Source: Actinomycetota bacterium (GTDB taxonomy: Bacteria > Actinomycetota > Actinomycetes > S36-B12). Taken from it: DNA of 41,206 nt. Where the stretch lies: positions 1-41,206 of the forward strand of contig WLOY01000013.1 in assembly GCA_009699015.1 (NCBI GenBank), given 5' to 3'. Position numbers and translations under genes: made by a program. The notes beneath the pieces are model-generated. The model was not told the DNA's origin, did no database searches, and saw only the letters and a program-made list of their open reading frames with translations. Position 1 is the first letter of the stretch; the number at the start of each line of letters is the position of its first letter. Shown here one piece after another: positions 1 to 8,351 of this stretch.

Positions 1-210
1 GAGTTGCTCGAGCGCCTGTGCTGGCGAGACGATCGGGCTGAAGATGCGCGGGTTGGTTGTGATGCTCAAGAACTCATGGATGCACGGCCAGGGAATGGCC
101 CAAGCCGCATGTGCAATCGCGAGACCTTCGAGGACTGTTGCGGCCGTTGAGTGATTCGGATGATTCTGCATGAGGGCCGGCACCAGAACATTGGTGTCGA
201 CGCCAATCAC
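1..210 (-). CDS. vapC: VapC-like PIN-domain ribonuclease toxin (cut by window edge)
   Basis: First ~70 residues of a PIN-domain protein, probably the RNase toxin of a type II toxin-antitoxin pair. The N-terminus reads VIGVDTNVLVPAL, with the first catalytic Asp in the usual V-D-T-N-V-L context, followed about 45 residues later by PWPCIHEFLSITTNPR, which carries the conserved Glu of PIN domains. The GTG start at 210 overlaps the TGA of the upstream antitoxin gene (GTGA), so the two are translationally coupled. The C-terminal half, with the remaining acidic residues, lies outside the window, so integrity cannot be judged. Family assignment is firm; the RNA target is unknown. Confidence 0.85.
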   Translation of the reverse strand, partial: MIGVDTNVLVPALMQNHPNHSTAATVLEGLAIAHAAWAIPWPCIHEFLSITTNPRIFSPIVSPAQALEQL

Positions 211-446
211 AGTCGATCCCCGCGAGAGAGATCAAGAATCTCCTGCCAGGTCATGTTGGCTGCTTCGGCAGTTAGTGCCCCCGGAACGGACGCATCGCGC
301 CAAATGTAAGGGCGGACTCGGCTCCTGGAACGCAGGACTTCGTGGAGGCCCTCCTCGAGCAGAGACTTCATGCTGCAGCCCTCACGATGAGCGAGGTCCT
401 TTATCTCTTCGAGGAGAGCATCGTTGATCTCGACGGTCGTCTTCAT
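207..446 (-). CDS. vapB: VapB-like ribbon-helix-helix antitoxin
   Basis: 79-residue antitoxin that should bind and neutralise the PIN toxin encoded immediately downstream and repress their shared promoter. The start MKTTVEINDALLEEIKDLA is the typical RHH beta-strand plus helix of VapB proteins. The acidic, Trp-containing tail (NMTWQEILDLSRGDRL) is the likely toxin-binding segment. Its stop overlaps the toxin GTG. The ATG at 446 lies six nucleotides from a -10-like TAGCAT and has no Shine-Dalgarno, so the mRNA is probably leaderless. The assignment rests on size, RHH pattern and linkage. Confidence 0.85.
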   Translation of the reverse strand: MKTTVEINDALLEEIKDLAHREGCSMKSLLEEGLHEVLRSRSRVRPYIWRDASVPGALTAEAANMTWQEILDLSRGDRL

Positions 447-481
447 ACGAAAATGCTAGGTGGCCCATAGATATGGGTCAA
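447..481 (-). promoter_or_regulatory. vapBC promoter with embedded palindromic operator
   Basis: Reading the minus strand toward vapB: TTGACC (481-476), a 17-bp spacer, TAGCAT (458-453), six nucleotides, then the ATG at 446. The spacer contains the perfect palindrome CCCATA-TC-TATGGG (464-477). This fits autorepression by the RHH antitoxin, whose binding would cover the region between -35 and -10. No ribosome binding site fits between the -10 and the ATG, so the transcript likely starts at or next to the start codon. Confidence 0.6.
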
Positions 482-498
482 GAGCCTTGGGGGCGAAG

Positions 499-1260
499 TC
501 AGCGAGCGTTGCCGATCCGGCGCACGAGCGCTCGCGGTGAATGACGAAGCAGCACCCCCATCGCCTTGTACTGGCTGCCGGTGACGCTCAGCACCTTGCC
601 ACGATCGACATCGCGCATCGCTTTCGCGGCGACCCTGTCGGCGTCGAGCCACATCCACCCGGGCACGCTGCCCATGTTCATGTCGGCACGTTCGTGGAAT
701 TCGGTATGGACGTAGCCGGGGCACACCGCCGTGACACTGACCCCGAGCGGTGCGACCTCGCCGGCGAGGCCCTCCGAGAACACGGTGACCCATGCCTTCG
801 CTGCCGAGTAGGTACTGCCGGTCAGCCAACTCGCCACGCTGCTCACATTCACGATGGCACCCTCGCCGCGCTCGCCCATCGAGACGGCCGCCGCGTGGCT
901 GAGGCGCATGACCGCGATGACGAGGACATCGACCATGCGCTGCTCGTCGCTGATCTCGCCGCGGGTGAATCGGGCCTTGACCCCGAAGCCGGCGTTGTTC
1001 ACAAGCACAGCGATCGGCCGGTCTCGGTCCAGAAGTCGCTGCTCGACAACGCTGAGCTGCTCCCGATCCGAGAGGTCTGCTGGGAGGACCTCGACCGTCA
1101 CCCCGTGGGCACTCGAGAGCGACTCCGCGAGGGCCGCAAGGCGATCCTCGTCGCGTGCGACGAGGACAAGGTCGTGACCCTTGGAGGCGAGGAGCCGGGC
1201 AAAGGCTTCCCCGATGCCTGAGGTGGGACCGGTGACAAGGGCGGTGCCGGGGACTCGCAT
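499..1260 (-). CDS. SDR-family oxidoreductase
   Basis: 253-residue classical short-chain dehydrogenase/reductase. The Rossmann motif TGPTSGIG is at residues ~10-17, VLVNNAG lies near residue 88, and the catalytic Ser (NVSSVAS) and Tyr-x-x-x-Lys (TYSAAKAW) are in place. CPGYVHTEFH closes the cofactor region. The tail (VTGSQYKAMGVLLRHSP) resembles the DltE-like subgroup, which usually uses NADP(H). The substrate cannot be told from sequence. A purine-rich GGATGAG precedes the ATG. It is divergent from the serine protease genes and does not appear to share an operon with vapBC. No key residue is missing. Confidence 0.85.
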   Translation of the reverse strand: MRVPGTALVTGPTSGIGEAFARLLASKGHDLVLVARDEDRLAALAESLSSAHGVTVEVLPADLSDREQLSVVEQRLLDRDRPIAVLVNNAGFGVKARFTRGEISDEQRMVDVLVIAVMRLSHAAAVSMGERGEGAIVNVSSVASWLTGSTYSAAKAWVTVFSEGLAGEVAPLGVSVTAVCPGYVHTEFHERADMNMGSVPGWMWLDADRVAAKAMRDVDRGKVLSVTGSQYKAMGVLLRHSPRALVRRIGNAR

Positions 1261-1323
1261 GGCTCATCCTCACACCTCAAGCACGGTCTCCTTTCGGGAC
1301 CCGGGCTTTGTCGATCCCGGACG

Positions 1324-1335
1324 TACCGTCGGTGA
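1324..1335 (+). promoter_or_regulatory. Leaderless-type -10 of the first protease gene
   Basis: TACCGT (1324-1329) is followed by exactly six nucleotides and the ATG at 1336, the spacing seen at several other genes here. No Shine-Dalgarno precedes the ATG, which supports both this start and a leaderless transcript. No clear -35 hexamer is visible. Confidence 0.4.
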
Positions 1336-2574
1336 ATGCAGTGGGGGAGAGGGCGCTCGGGTGCAGCCGTCGGCGGAACGTGGCTTGCTGTCGCGTCGGC
1401 GCTTGTCGCGTCGGTCCTTTTCGCAGCCGTCCCGGCGACCGGCGCAACGGATCCCTTCGAGCGGGTGACCCGCGTCATCAACGGCATCGAGGCGGGTGAG
1501 GGGCAGTACGGATTCGTCGTCGCGCTCCTCAGCACCGATCGGCTCGCGATCGATGGCGCCTACCAGTCGCAGTTCTGCGCGGGCACGCTCACGACCGCCA
1601 CGACGGTAGTCACGGCCGGCCACTGCGTCGTTGATCCGGCAACCGGGATCCGGGCGCGCACGGATCAGCTCCTCGTGGGCGTCGGACGCAGCCTGCGGTC
1701 GGATGCCCTGCGTATGGTGCCCATCGCGTCGATCGCCGTGCATCCGGGCTTCCGGCAGGTGAGCTGGGCCAATGACATCGCTGTCATCACCCTGGCCGAG
1801 CCGGTCGCTGAGGTGGCCGCGCTCACGCCGGTGCAGTCGTTCGAACGGCAGCAGTACACCTCGGCGGGCACTGCAGTGACCGTGTTCGGGTGGGGTAATG
1901 CGGTCGCGGGGGGCAACGCCTTCCCGGAGGCCCTGCGAACGGGATCCCTCGTCGTGTTCCCGGACAGGGCGTGCAGCCGGGAGGGTCGCTATGAGGTCGG
2001 GGGAATCGACTTCGTCGGGTATTCGCCGGCGGACGCCGATCGCGCGACGATGCTGTGCGCAGCGGGCGTGACCGCCTCGGGGCAGATCATCGACTCCTGC
2101 CAAGGGGATTCTGGCGGCCCCCTCGTTGCTGGAACGGGCGCCCTCATGCGACTGGTCGGGATCGTGAGCTGGGGGGAGGAGTGCGCCACGAGGCGTCCGG
2201 GCGTCTACACCCGAATATCGGCGATGACCGAATTCCTTGCGTCGAATGGGGCCCTCGTGATCCTCCCGCCGACGATCGCGCCCGCCATCGCCGTTCAGGC
2301 GCTCTCCGGATCGATCCGAGTCACCTTCACCCCTGCGGCCGATGGTTCCTCGGTTGAGACGTTCGCGGCCACCGCCACGAGCAGCGTCACCAATGTGACG
2401 ACCCCGTGCTTCGCCCCGGTTCGAAGCGACGGAAAGCCGGCAGGCTGCACCATTAGTGGACTCGTCAATGGCGAGGCCTACGCGGTCTCCGGCATCGCAG
2501 CGAACGCGATCGGCGATTCGCCGCCTGCCTCCCCGATACCGGCGACACCGTTGGAGGCGGTTGTTTCACGTTAG
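1336..2574 (+). CDS. Secreted trypsin-like (S1) serine protease with Fn3-like tail
   Basis: 412-residue exported serine endopeptidase. A basic N-terminus and hydrophobic segment (residues ~14-35, ending VPATGA) form a signal peptide. A short propeptide ends at Arg before VINGIEAG, the usual zymogen activation point. The catalytic triad is present: His96 (TAGHC), Asp147 (ANDIAV) and Ser259 (GDSGGP). Asp in [10 protein letters not shown], six residues before the Ser, predicts Lys/Arg specificity. After residue ~310 comes an Fn3-like domain ([11 protein letters not shown] ... [23 protein letters not shown]). The stop TAG abuts the next gene's GTG, a close paralogue. Role: extracellular proteolysis; the target is unknown. 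Confidence 0.9.
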   Translation: MQWGRGRSGAAVGGTWLAVASALVASVLFAAVPATGATDPFERVTRVINGIEAGEGQYGFVVALLSTDRLAIDGAYQSQFCAGTLTTATTVVTAGHCVVDPATGIRARTDQLLVGVGRSLRSDALRMVPIASIAVHPGFRQVSWANDIAVITLAEPVAEVAALTPVQSFERQQYTSAGTAVTVFGWGNAVAGGNAFPEALRTGSLVVFPDRACSREGRYEVGGIDFVGYSPADADRATMLCAAGVTASGQIIDSCQGDSGGPLVAGTGALMRLVGIVSWGEECATRRPGVYTRISAMTEFLASNGALVILPPTIAPAIAVQALSGSIRVTFTPAADGSSVETFAATATSSVTNVTTPCFAPVRSDGKPAGCTISGLVNGEAYAVSGIAANAIGDSPPASPIPATPLEAVVSR

Positions 2575-4065
2575 GTGACGTACCGTGTGAGCATGGCTTG
2601 GGCGATGCGTGCCACGACCACGGCGGCGGCGCTCGTGGGCGCACTGGCGCTTGTCGTTGCCCCGGCCTCAGGACTCCCTGCTTCGGCTGACGGCGCCAGA
2701 CCGCGGGTCGTCAACGGTCAACCCACCGTGGCCGGCCAATTTCCGTTCGTCGTCGCCCTCGTCGATGCTGCGAGGTTCGAGCGGGAGGGCGCTTTCCAGG
2801 CGCAGTTCTGCGGCGGGTCGCTCACCACCCCGACGACGATCGTCACGGCAGCCCACTGCATCGTCGATGAGAAGACCGGCCGGCAGGACGACGCATCGTC
2901 GATGCTGGTGGCGATTGCCGAGAACCTCAAGGCCGCTGACATCCGGGTAGTGCGCGTGTCCTCCATCGCGGTCCATCCTGAGTACGACCCCGTGATGGTG
3001 AAGAACGATGTCGCCGTGCTCACGCTCAGCGAGCCCGTCACTGACATCCCGATCATCATGCCGATGCGCCCTGGTGACGTCGCCGACTACCTTGTGCCGG
3101 GCGCGCCTGTGACCGTCGTGGGGTGGGGGAATCAGTCGATCAACGGCAGTTCCTATCCGGAGGCGATGCGCCTAGGCGCCCTTGTGGTCTTCCCGGATGG
3201 CGCCTGCGGCCGAAACGAGCCGTACACGATCGGTTCAATCACATTTGACGGGTTCAACTGGGACGAGGCCAAGCCCGCCCTCATGATCTGCGCCGCGGGA
3301 GTGACGGAGGCCGGCAAGGTCATCGATGCCTGTCAGGGTGACTCTGGGGGCCCGCTCGTCGGTGGCGAAGGCGCTGCGCTGCGACTCGTCGGAGTGGTGA
3401 GCTGGGGCGAGGACTGTGGAACCAGGCATCCGGGGGTCTACACCCGGATCGTGGCGATGACCGATTTCCTCATGGCCCAGAATGCGATTTCAACCCTTGC
3501 CCCAACCCTTGCACCAGTGCTCGGCATCGACGTGCTCTCGGGAGGCCTGCGGGTGACATTCGCGACCACGTCGGACGGCTCAGCGATCGGCACGTTGGCC
3601 GCCACGGCAACCGACCCTGCTACCGGTGCCACGGCAAACTGCTTCGCCACACCGCGCCGTGACCGCCTATCGCCGTTCTGCACGATCACCGGTCTCGCGA
3701 ATGGAGCCACATACAGCGTGTCGGGTATCAGCGCGAATACACTCGGCAATTCGCCCCCCGCCGCGCCGGTTGCCGCGGTGCCGGCCGCGGTGCCGATTCC
3801 CGGGGCTATCCGCGCAGTCTCGGTGTCATCGGGCGGACAGGCGCGGTTCCGGGTGGGCGCCAGTGACGGGAATGGCGCTGCCATCTCCTCGGCCCGGGTC
3901 GATTGCGTTCCCGTCGCCGGCGGCGCGACCCGCAGTGGCCGGGTGGTCAAGGGGGCTTCCCTCGTGACTCGCCTCGCGGCGCAGCGTTACGCGTGCGCGG
4001 TCGTGGTGGCCAACACGGTTGGCGAGGCCCGTTCGAATCCGCGCCTCGTCGTCGGACGTCGCTAG
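2575..4065 (+). CDS. Secreted trypsin-like (S1) serine protease, paralogue with longer tail
   Basis: Second exported S1 protease, 496 residues from the GTG that directly abuts the upstream stop; an ATG at 2593 is an alternative start. The signal peptide ends near LPASADG, with the mature N-terminus after PR|VVNGQPT. Triad: His94 (TAAHC), Asp145 (KNDVAV), Ser257 (GDSGGP), with specificity-pocket Asp in [10 protein letters not shown] (trypsin-like). An Fn3-like domain (LRVTFATTSDGS ... CTITGLANGATYSVSGISANTLG) is followed by ~95 extra residues resembling a second Fn3-like unit (IRAVSVSSGGQARFRVGASDGNG). Clearly a tandem duplicate of the preceding gene. It ends 15 bp from the convergent aldolase gene. 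Confidence 0.88.
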   Translation: MTYRVSMAWAMRATTTAAALVGALALVVAPASGLPASADGARPRVVNGQPTVAGQFPFVVALVDAARFEREGAFQAQFCGGSLTTPTTIVTAAHCIVDEKTGRQDDASSMLVAIAENLKAADIRVVRVSSIAVHPEYDPVMVKNDVAVLTLSEPVTDIPIIMPMRPGDVADYLVPGAPVTVVGWGNQSINGSSYPEAMRLGALVVFPDGACGRNEPYTIGSITFDGFNWDEAKPALMICAAGVTEAGKVIDACQGDSGGPLVGGEGAALRLVGVVSWGEDCGTRHPGVYTRIVAMTDFLMAQNAISTLAPTLAPVLGIDVLSGGLRVTFATTSDGSAIGTLAATATDPATGATANCFATPRRDRLSPFCTITGLANGATYSVSGISANTLGNSPPAAPVAAVPAAVPIPGAIRAVSVSSGGQARFRVGASDGNGAAISSARVDCVPVAGGATRSGRVVKGASLVTRLAAQRYACAVVVANTVGEARSNPRLVVGRR

Positions 4066-4080
4066 TCGCACACGCGCGCG

Positions 4081-4818
4081 TCAGTCGCGGTAGCCGGGGT
4101 TGACCCGGTCGAGGCGACGCAGCAGGCCCGGCCAGGCGAGGTCGCCGCCCATGCCCTTGAGCACGAGGTCGATGTTGCTCGCGACCCCGACGAGGATCGC
4201 CGGGTGGACGGGGATGAGCTCGCCACCGCCGGATTGAGCGAGCACCTGGATCTCGCAGGCCTTCTGCAGGTTGTACATGTAGAGGAACGCATCGGCGATG
4301 CTCTCGCCGACGGTGAGCAGGCCGTGGTTGCGCAGGATGAGGCTGCTGTTCATCCCGAGGTCGTTCACGAGCCGGGGCTTCTCGGCATCGAGGAGGGCGA
4401 TCCCCTCGTAGTCGTGGTATCCGATAGACGCGAGCGCGACCGTCGCCTGCTGCGAGATGGGGAGGAGTCCGCCGGCCTGGGCGCTGACGGCCACGCCAGC
4501 GGCGGTGTGGCTGTGGAGCACGCACGAGACGTCCTCGCGTGCGGCGTGGATCGCGCTGTGGATGACGAATCCGGCGGGGTTCACCGGGTAGTCGCTCGGC
4601 TCGACTTTCGTGCCCTCGCCGTCGACCTTGATGAGACTGCTCGCCGTGATCTCCTCGAACAGCATCCCGTAGGGATTGATGAGGAAGGCGTGGTCACGGC
4701 CCGGCACTCGGACGGAGATGTGCGTGAAGACGAGGTCATCCCAGCCGTAGAGGGCCATGAGCCGGTAGCAGGCGGCAAGGTTGGTGCGCAGGGCGATTTC
4801 TGTCAGGTCCGTGGCCAT
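4081..4818 (-). CDS. Class II aldolase/adducin-family protein
   Basis: 245-residue member of the class II aldolase/adducin family (fuculose-phosphate aldolase and L-ribulose-phosphate 4-epimerase relatives), cytosolic and metal dependent. Zn ligands are visible as the HSH of CVLHSHTAAG and the His of LRNHGLL. The core starts NLAACYRLMALYGWDDLVFTHISVRVP, close to the actinobacterial adducin-like oxidoreductase/aldolase subgroup rather than sugar-specific enzymes. The ATG at 4818 is preferred because the family begins just before TEIALRTNLA; a GATACT hexamer lies seven nucleotides upstream. It is divergent from the SDR/kinase operon and separated from it by a repeat-containing promoter region. 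Substrate unknown. Confidence 0.82.
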   Translation of the reverse strand: MATDLTEIALRTNLAACYRLMALYGWDDLVFTHISVRVPGRDHAFLINPYGMLFEEITASSLIKVDGEGTKVEPSDYPVNPAGFVIHSAIHAAREDVSCVLHSHTAAGVAVSAQAGGLLPISQQATVALASIGYHDYEGIALLDAEKPRLVNDLGMNSSLILRNHGLLTVGESIADAFLYMYNLQKACEIQVLAQSGGGELIPVHPAILVGVASNIDLVLKGMGGDLAWPGLLRRLDRVNPGYRD

Positions 4819-4919
4819 GAAATGGAGTATCACAGGGGAACGGTGGTGCCGTCCCCGGAAGCATGAAGGGATCGTCGAATTTCGGGACTTCTCGCGCTCG
4901 GGCTCCAACGGTGACAAAG

Positions 4920-4997
4920 TAGTGCCCGGCGGCAGCCAGAACGGCTAGTGCCCGGCGGCAGCCAGAACGGCTAGTGCCCGGCGGCAGCCGGGACGGC
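4920..4997. repeat. Three tandem 26-bp direct repeats in a divergent promoter region
   Basis: Three head-to-tail copies of a 26-bp unit beginning TAGTGCCCGGCGGCAGCC (4920-4945, 4946-4971, 4972-4997). The first two copies are identical and the third differs at two positions. They lie between the divergent aldolase gene and the 5028 operon. Inference: tandem binding sites for a regulator, or a slippage-prone minisatellite. Confidence 0.8.
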
Positions 4998-5027
4998 GCC
5001 CCGACATCCTGAGAGGCTGGACGCATC

Positions 5028-5780
5028 GTGAGCAGGTTGAACGGAAAGGTCGCGATCGTTACTGGGGCCAGTCGTGGCATCGGGCTGGCAATCGCCGCGC
5101 GACTCGTTGACGAGGGTGCGCGGGTGATGATCACCGCGCGTAAGCCCGAGGCCCTCGCGGAGGCGGTGACTTCGCTGGGCGGCGCCGCCCATGCCCTCGC
5201 GGTCGCTGGGAAGAGTGACGACGAGGCCCATCAGGACGAGACGATCCGCGCGACGCTCGAGGCGTTCGGCAGCATCGACCTGCTCGTGAACAACACCGGG
5301 ATCAACCCGGTCTACGGCCGGATGATCGATCTCGATCTCGCAGCCGCCCGCAAGATCGTCGAGGTGAACTGCCTCGCGGCCCTGTCGTGGACCCAGCGGG
5401 CCCATCGTGCATGGATGGCCGAGCACGGCGGGGCCGTCGTCAATGTCTCGTCTGTCGCAGGGCTCAGGCCCGCGCCCGGTATCGGCTTTTACGGGGCGAG
5501 CAAGGCGATGCTCTGCCACATCACCGAGGAGCTCGCCGTCGAACTGGCACCGGGCGTGCGGGTCAATGCCGTGGCACCAGCCGTCGTGAAGACCGCGTTC
5601 GCGGCCCCGCTCTTCGAGGGTCGCGAGGATGACGTCGCTGCCGGCTATCCGCTGAAGAGGCTTGGCGAGCCGCAGGACATCGGATCCGTCGTCGCCTTCC
5701 TCCTCTCGCCCGATGCCGCGTGGATCACCGGCCAGACGATCGTCATCGATGGCGGGCTCACGCTGACCGGAGGCCTGTGA
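5028..5780 (+). CDS. SDR-family oxidoreductase (operon gene 1)
   Basis: 250-residue classical SDR: TGASRGIG near residue 13, LLVNNTG near 88 (Thr instead of the usual Ala in NNAG), NVSSVAG and FYGASKAM as the catalytic Ser/Tyr/Lys region, and the C-terminal WITGQTIVIDGG typical of FabG-like 3-ketoacyl or alcohol dehydrogenases. The GTG start at 5028 is preceded by GAGAGG. Its stop overlaps the next start by four bases (GTGA). First gene of a co-directional run that continues into acyl-CoA-type enzymes, so an acyl-CoA or steroid-like alcohol substrate is plausible but unproven. Confidence 0.86.
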   Translation: MSRLNGKVAIVTGASRGIGLAIAARLVDEGARVMITARKPEALAEAVTSLGGAAHALAVAGKSDDEAHQDETIRATLEAFGSIDLLVNNTGINPVYGRMIDLDLAAARKIVEVNCLAALSWTQRAHRAWMAEHGGAVVNVSSVAGLRPAPGIGFYGASKAMLCHITEELAVELAPGVRVNAVAPAVVKTAFAAPLFEGREDDVAAGYPLKRLGEPQDIGSVVAFLLSPDAAWITGQTIVIDGGLTLTGGL

Positions 5781-6571
5781 CGGTGGGCCTCCTTGATGTT
5801 CGCGATCAGGGTGTCGTCGTCACTGGAGCCGGCCGGGGTATCGGCCTAGCCATTGCCGCGAAACTCGCCGAGGAGGGCGCACGCGTCGTTGTAAACGACC
5901 TCGATGCCGCCGAGGCTCATGAGGCCGCCGCTGAGATCGGCGCGTTCGCCATCCCAGGTGACGCCGCGAGCGAGGAGGGGGTCGACGCGCTCATCACCGC
6001 TGCCCGCGCCCACCTCGGCGACATTGACATCTACTTCGCCAATGCCGGCACCGCCATCGGCGTGGGTCTCGACAGCACCGAGGAGGCGTGGGCAACCGCG
6101 CTCGAGGTCAACGTCATGGCGCATGTCCGGGCGGCCCGCCTTCTCGTGCCCTCATGGCTCGAGCGCGGTGGCGGACGCTTCGTCGTCACGGCGTCTGCTG
6201 CCGGACTCCTCGCGACGGTCGGGAATGCCCCCTACTCGGTGAGCAAGCATGCTGCCGTGGGCTTCGCCGAGTGGCTCTCGATCACCTACGGCCATCGCGG
6301 CATCACCGTGCAGGCCATCTGCCCGCAGGGGGTCACGACCCGGATGCTCGACGAGGCCGGCCCGTTCAAGGAGCTCCTCACTCGCGACGGCGCGCTGAGC
6401 GCTGAGCAGGTTGCCGAGTCGGTCTGGCAAGGCCTGCAGGAGGGTGATTTCCTCATCCTTCCCCACCCCGAGGTTCGCGAGTACTACGTGAGCAGGGCCG
6501 CCCACACTGATCGCTGGCTCGGTTCCATGCGGCGCATCCAGCGCAAAGTCGACGAGGGGAGCGTGGGCTGA
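5777..6571 (+). CDS. SDR-family oxidoreductase (operon gene 2)
   Basis: 264-residue SDR starting at the GTG that overlaps the previous stop (VTVGLLDVRDQGVVVTGAGR). Motifs: TGAGRGIG, the acidic NDLD end of beta-2 (suggesting NAD+ rather than NADP+), ANAG instead of NNAG, VTASAAG plus PYSVSKHA for the catalytic Ser/Tyr/Lys, and ICPQGVTTRML. The last ~60 residues (ESVWQGLQEGDFLILPHPEVREYY) match the extended tail of actinobacterial SDRs found in lipid- and sterol-type operons. Its TGA shares a base with the next ATG (TGATG). Confidence 0.84.
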   Translation: MTVGLLDVRDQGVVVTGAGRGIGLAIAAKLAEEGARVVVNDLDAAEAHEAAAEIGAFAIPGDAASEEGVDALITAARAHLGDIDIYFANAGTAIGVGLDSTEEAWATALEVNVMAHVRAARLLVPSWLERGGGRFVVTASAAGLLATVGNAPYSVSKHAAVGFAEWLSITYGHRGITVQAICPQGVTTRMLDEAGPFKELLTRDGALSAEQVAESVWQGLQEGDFLILPHPEVREYYVSRAAHTDRWLGSMRRIQRKVDEGSVG

Positions 6572-7572
6572 TGCTCGCCTGGCAGGTACTTGAGCTCGGT
6601 GAGCCGATCGACGTGATGCAGTTGCGTGAGGCGCCGGACCCCGTGCCCAACCCGGGGCAGATCCTCGTGCGAGTCCGGGCCTCGGCCGCCAACTTCCCCG
6701 ATGTCCTCATGTGCCGCGGGATGTACCAGGTGCGCCCCGCGATGCCCTTCAGCCCCGGCGTCGAACTATGCGGCGAGGTGGTCGCCCTCGGCGAGGGCGT
6801 GAGTCGTTTTGCTTTCGGAGACAGGGTCATCGGGGCCTCGGTCCTGCCCCACGGCGGCTTCGCCGAACTCGCGATCATGAACGAGGCGACCACGTACCCG
6901 GCGCCCGTGTCGCTTGATGACGCCGAGGCGGCAGCGTTCTACCTTGGCTATCAGACCGGCTGGTTCGCCCTTCATCGCCGTGCGCACCTGCAGCCGGGCG
7001 AGACGCTGCTCGTCCACGCCGCGGCGGGCGGGGTCGGCAGCGCAGCCGTGCAGCTTGGCAAGGCCGCGGGCGCCCGGGTGATCGGGGTCGTCGGTGGTCA
7101 GGACAAGGCGCAGGTGGCGCGCTCGCTCGGGGCCGATCTGGTGATCGACCGGCTGAGCGAGGACTTCGTGGCGTCCGTGAAGGAGTTCACGGACGGACGC
7201 GGCGCCGATGTGGTGTTCGACCCGGTCGGCGGGGATGCGTACCACCGCTCGACCAAGTGCATTGCCTTCGAGGGCCGGATCATCGTCGTCGGATTTGCGG
7301 GCGGCGAGGTCCAGAGCACGGCCCTGAGCCACGCGCTCGTGAAGAACTACGCGATCCTCGGCCTCCACTGGGGCTACTACAACGAGAAGGACCCGGCCGC
7401 CGTCGATGCCTGCCAGGTGATCCTGACCGCGATGGCCGATGCCGGCACCCTTCGCCCCCTCGTGAGCGAGCGGCTTGCGCTCGGCGACGTCGCCGGGGGA
7501 ATCCAGCGATTGGCCGACGGCTCGACGACCGGACGTGTCGTCTACGTTGCTCACGAGCAGATTCAGGGCTGA
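6571..7572 (+). CDS. NADPH:quinone oxidoreductase-like MDR enzyme
   Basis: 333-residue medium-chain dehydrogenase/reductase of the zinc-free quinone-oxidoreductase branch. The GroES-like N-terminal domain (ILVRVRASAANFPDVL, then PGVELCGEVVALGEGV) is followed by the Rossmann cofactor motif HAAAGGVGSAAVQLGK near residue 149. The catalytic-zinc Cys/His pattern of alcohol dehydrogenases is absent. Expected to reduce an enoyl, quinone or enone substrate with NADPH. It overlaps the upstream SDR by one base; a 20-bp gap carrying a good ribosome binding site (GGAGG, 7582-7586) leads to the next gene. Confidence 0.86.
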   Translation: MLAWQVLELGEPIDVMQLREAPDPVPNPGQILVRVRASAANFPDVLMCRGMYQVRPAMPFSPGVELCGEVVALGEGVSRFAFGDRVIGASVLPHGGFAELAIMNEATTYPAPVSLDDAEAAAFYLGYQTGWFALHRRAHLQPGETLLVHAAAGGVGSAAVQLGKAAGARVIGVVGGQDKAQVARSLGADLVIDRLSEDFVASVKEFTDGRGADVVFDPVGGDAYHRSTKCIAFEGRIIVVGFAGGEVQSTALSHALVKNYAILGLHWGYYNEKDPAAVDACQVILTAMADAGTLRPLVSERLALGDVAGGIQRLADGSTTGRVVYVAHEQIQG

Positions 7573-7592
7573 CAGGCAGATGGAGGAACGAC

Positions 7593-8351
7593 ATGAGTGA
7601 CATCCCCCGCACGGTCATCGTGACTGGCGCGGCCCGCGGTATCGGCGCGAGCGTCGCCCGGCGCCTGAGCCGCGAGGGTCACGCCGTGGCGATCATCGAC
7701 CTCGACGCAAATGCCTGCCAGGCCGTAGTCGACGAGATCGTGGGTGACGGAGGCACCGCGCAGGGATTTGCCGCCGACGTCTCCGATGAGGCGAGCGTCA
7801 AGGCGGCCGTCGATGCGATCGCGCTGGCGATGGGGCCCCCGCTCGTCCTCGTGAACAACGCCGGCATCCTTCGGGACAACCTCCTGTTCAAGATGACGGT
7901 CGATGACTGGGATGCGGTCATGAGCGTGCACCTTCGGGGGGCGTTCCTCATGAGCCGGGCAGCCCAGCGTCACATGATCGAGGCCGGCTGGGGCCGGATC
8001 GTCAACCTCTCGAGCACGTCGGCGCTCGGCAATCGGGGGCAGGCGAACTATGCCGCAGCCAAGGCCGGCATGCAGGGCTTCACGAAGACCCTCGCCATCG
8101 AGCTCGGCCGCTACGGCGTCACCGTCAATGCGATCGCGCCCGGCTTCATCGAGTCTGAGATGACCATCGGCACCGCCGCGCGCATCGGTATCTCCTTCGA
8201 GGACCTGAAGTCTGCGATGGTGAAGGAGATTCCGGTCGGTCGGGCTGGCACGCCTGACGATGTGAGCGCCGCCGTCGCCTTCTTCGTCCGTGAGGACGCA
8301 TCCTTCGTGTCTGGACAGGTGCTCTATGTCGCGGGAGGGCCGCGTGCCTAG
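7593..8351 (+). CDS. FabG-like SDR, probable 3-hydroxyacyl-CoA/3-oxoacyl dehydrogenase
   Basis: 252-residue SDR with the full FabG set: VTGAARGIG, IIDLD (acidic beta-2, favouring NAD(H)), LVNNAGILRD, NLSSTSALGNRGQANYAAAKAG and IAPGFIESEMT, ending with the SGQVLYVAGG tail. The LRDNLLFKMTVDDWD block is typical of 3-oxoacyl-CoA/ACP reductases that are paired with MaoC hydratases. Its last bases overlap the GTG start of exactly such a hydratase. ATG 7593 has GGAGG seven bases upstream. Confidence 0.87.
   Translation: MSDIPRTVIVTGAARGIGASVARRLSREGHAVAIIDLDANACQAVVDEIVGDGGTAQGFAADVSDEASVKAAVDAIALAMGPPLVLVNNAGILRDNLLFKMTVDDWDAVMSVHLRGAFLMSRAAQRHMIEAGWGRIVNLSSTSALGNRGQANYAAAKAGMQGFTKTLAIELGRYGVTVNAIAPGFIESEMTIGTAARIGISFEDLKSAMVKEIPVGRAGTPDDVSAAVAFFVREDASFVSGQVLYVAGGPRA

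Noticed and set aside
443..1273. Long Arg/Pro/His-rich open frame on the minus strand
   Set aside because: It is the out-of-frame shadow of the SDR gene at 499-1260; composition is typical of a shifted high-GC frame and there are no domain motifs.
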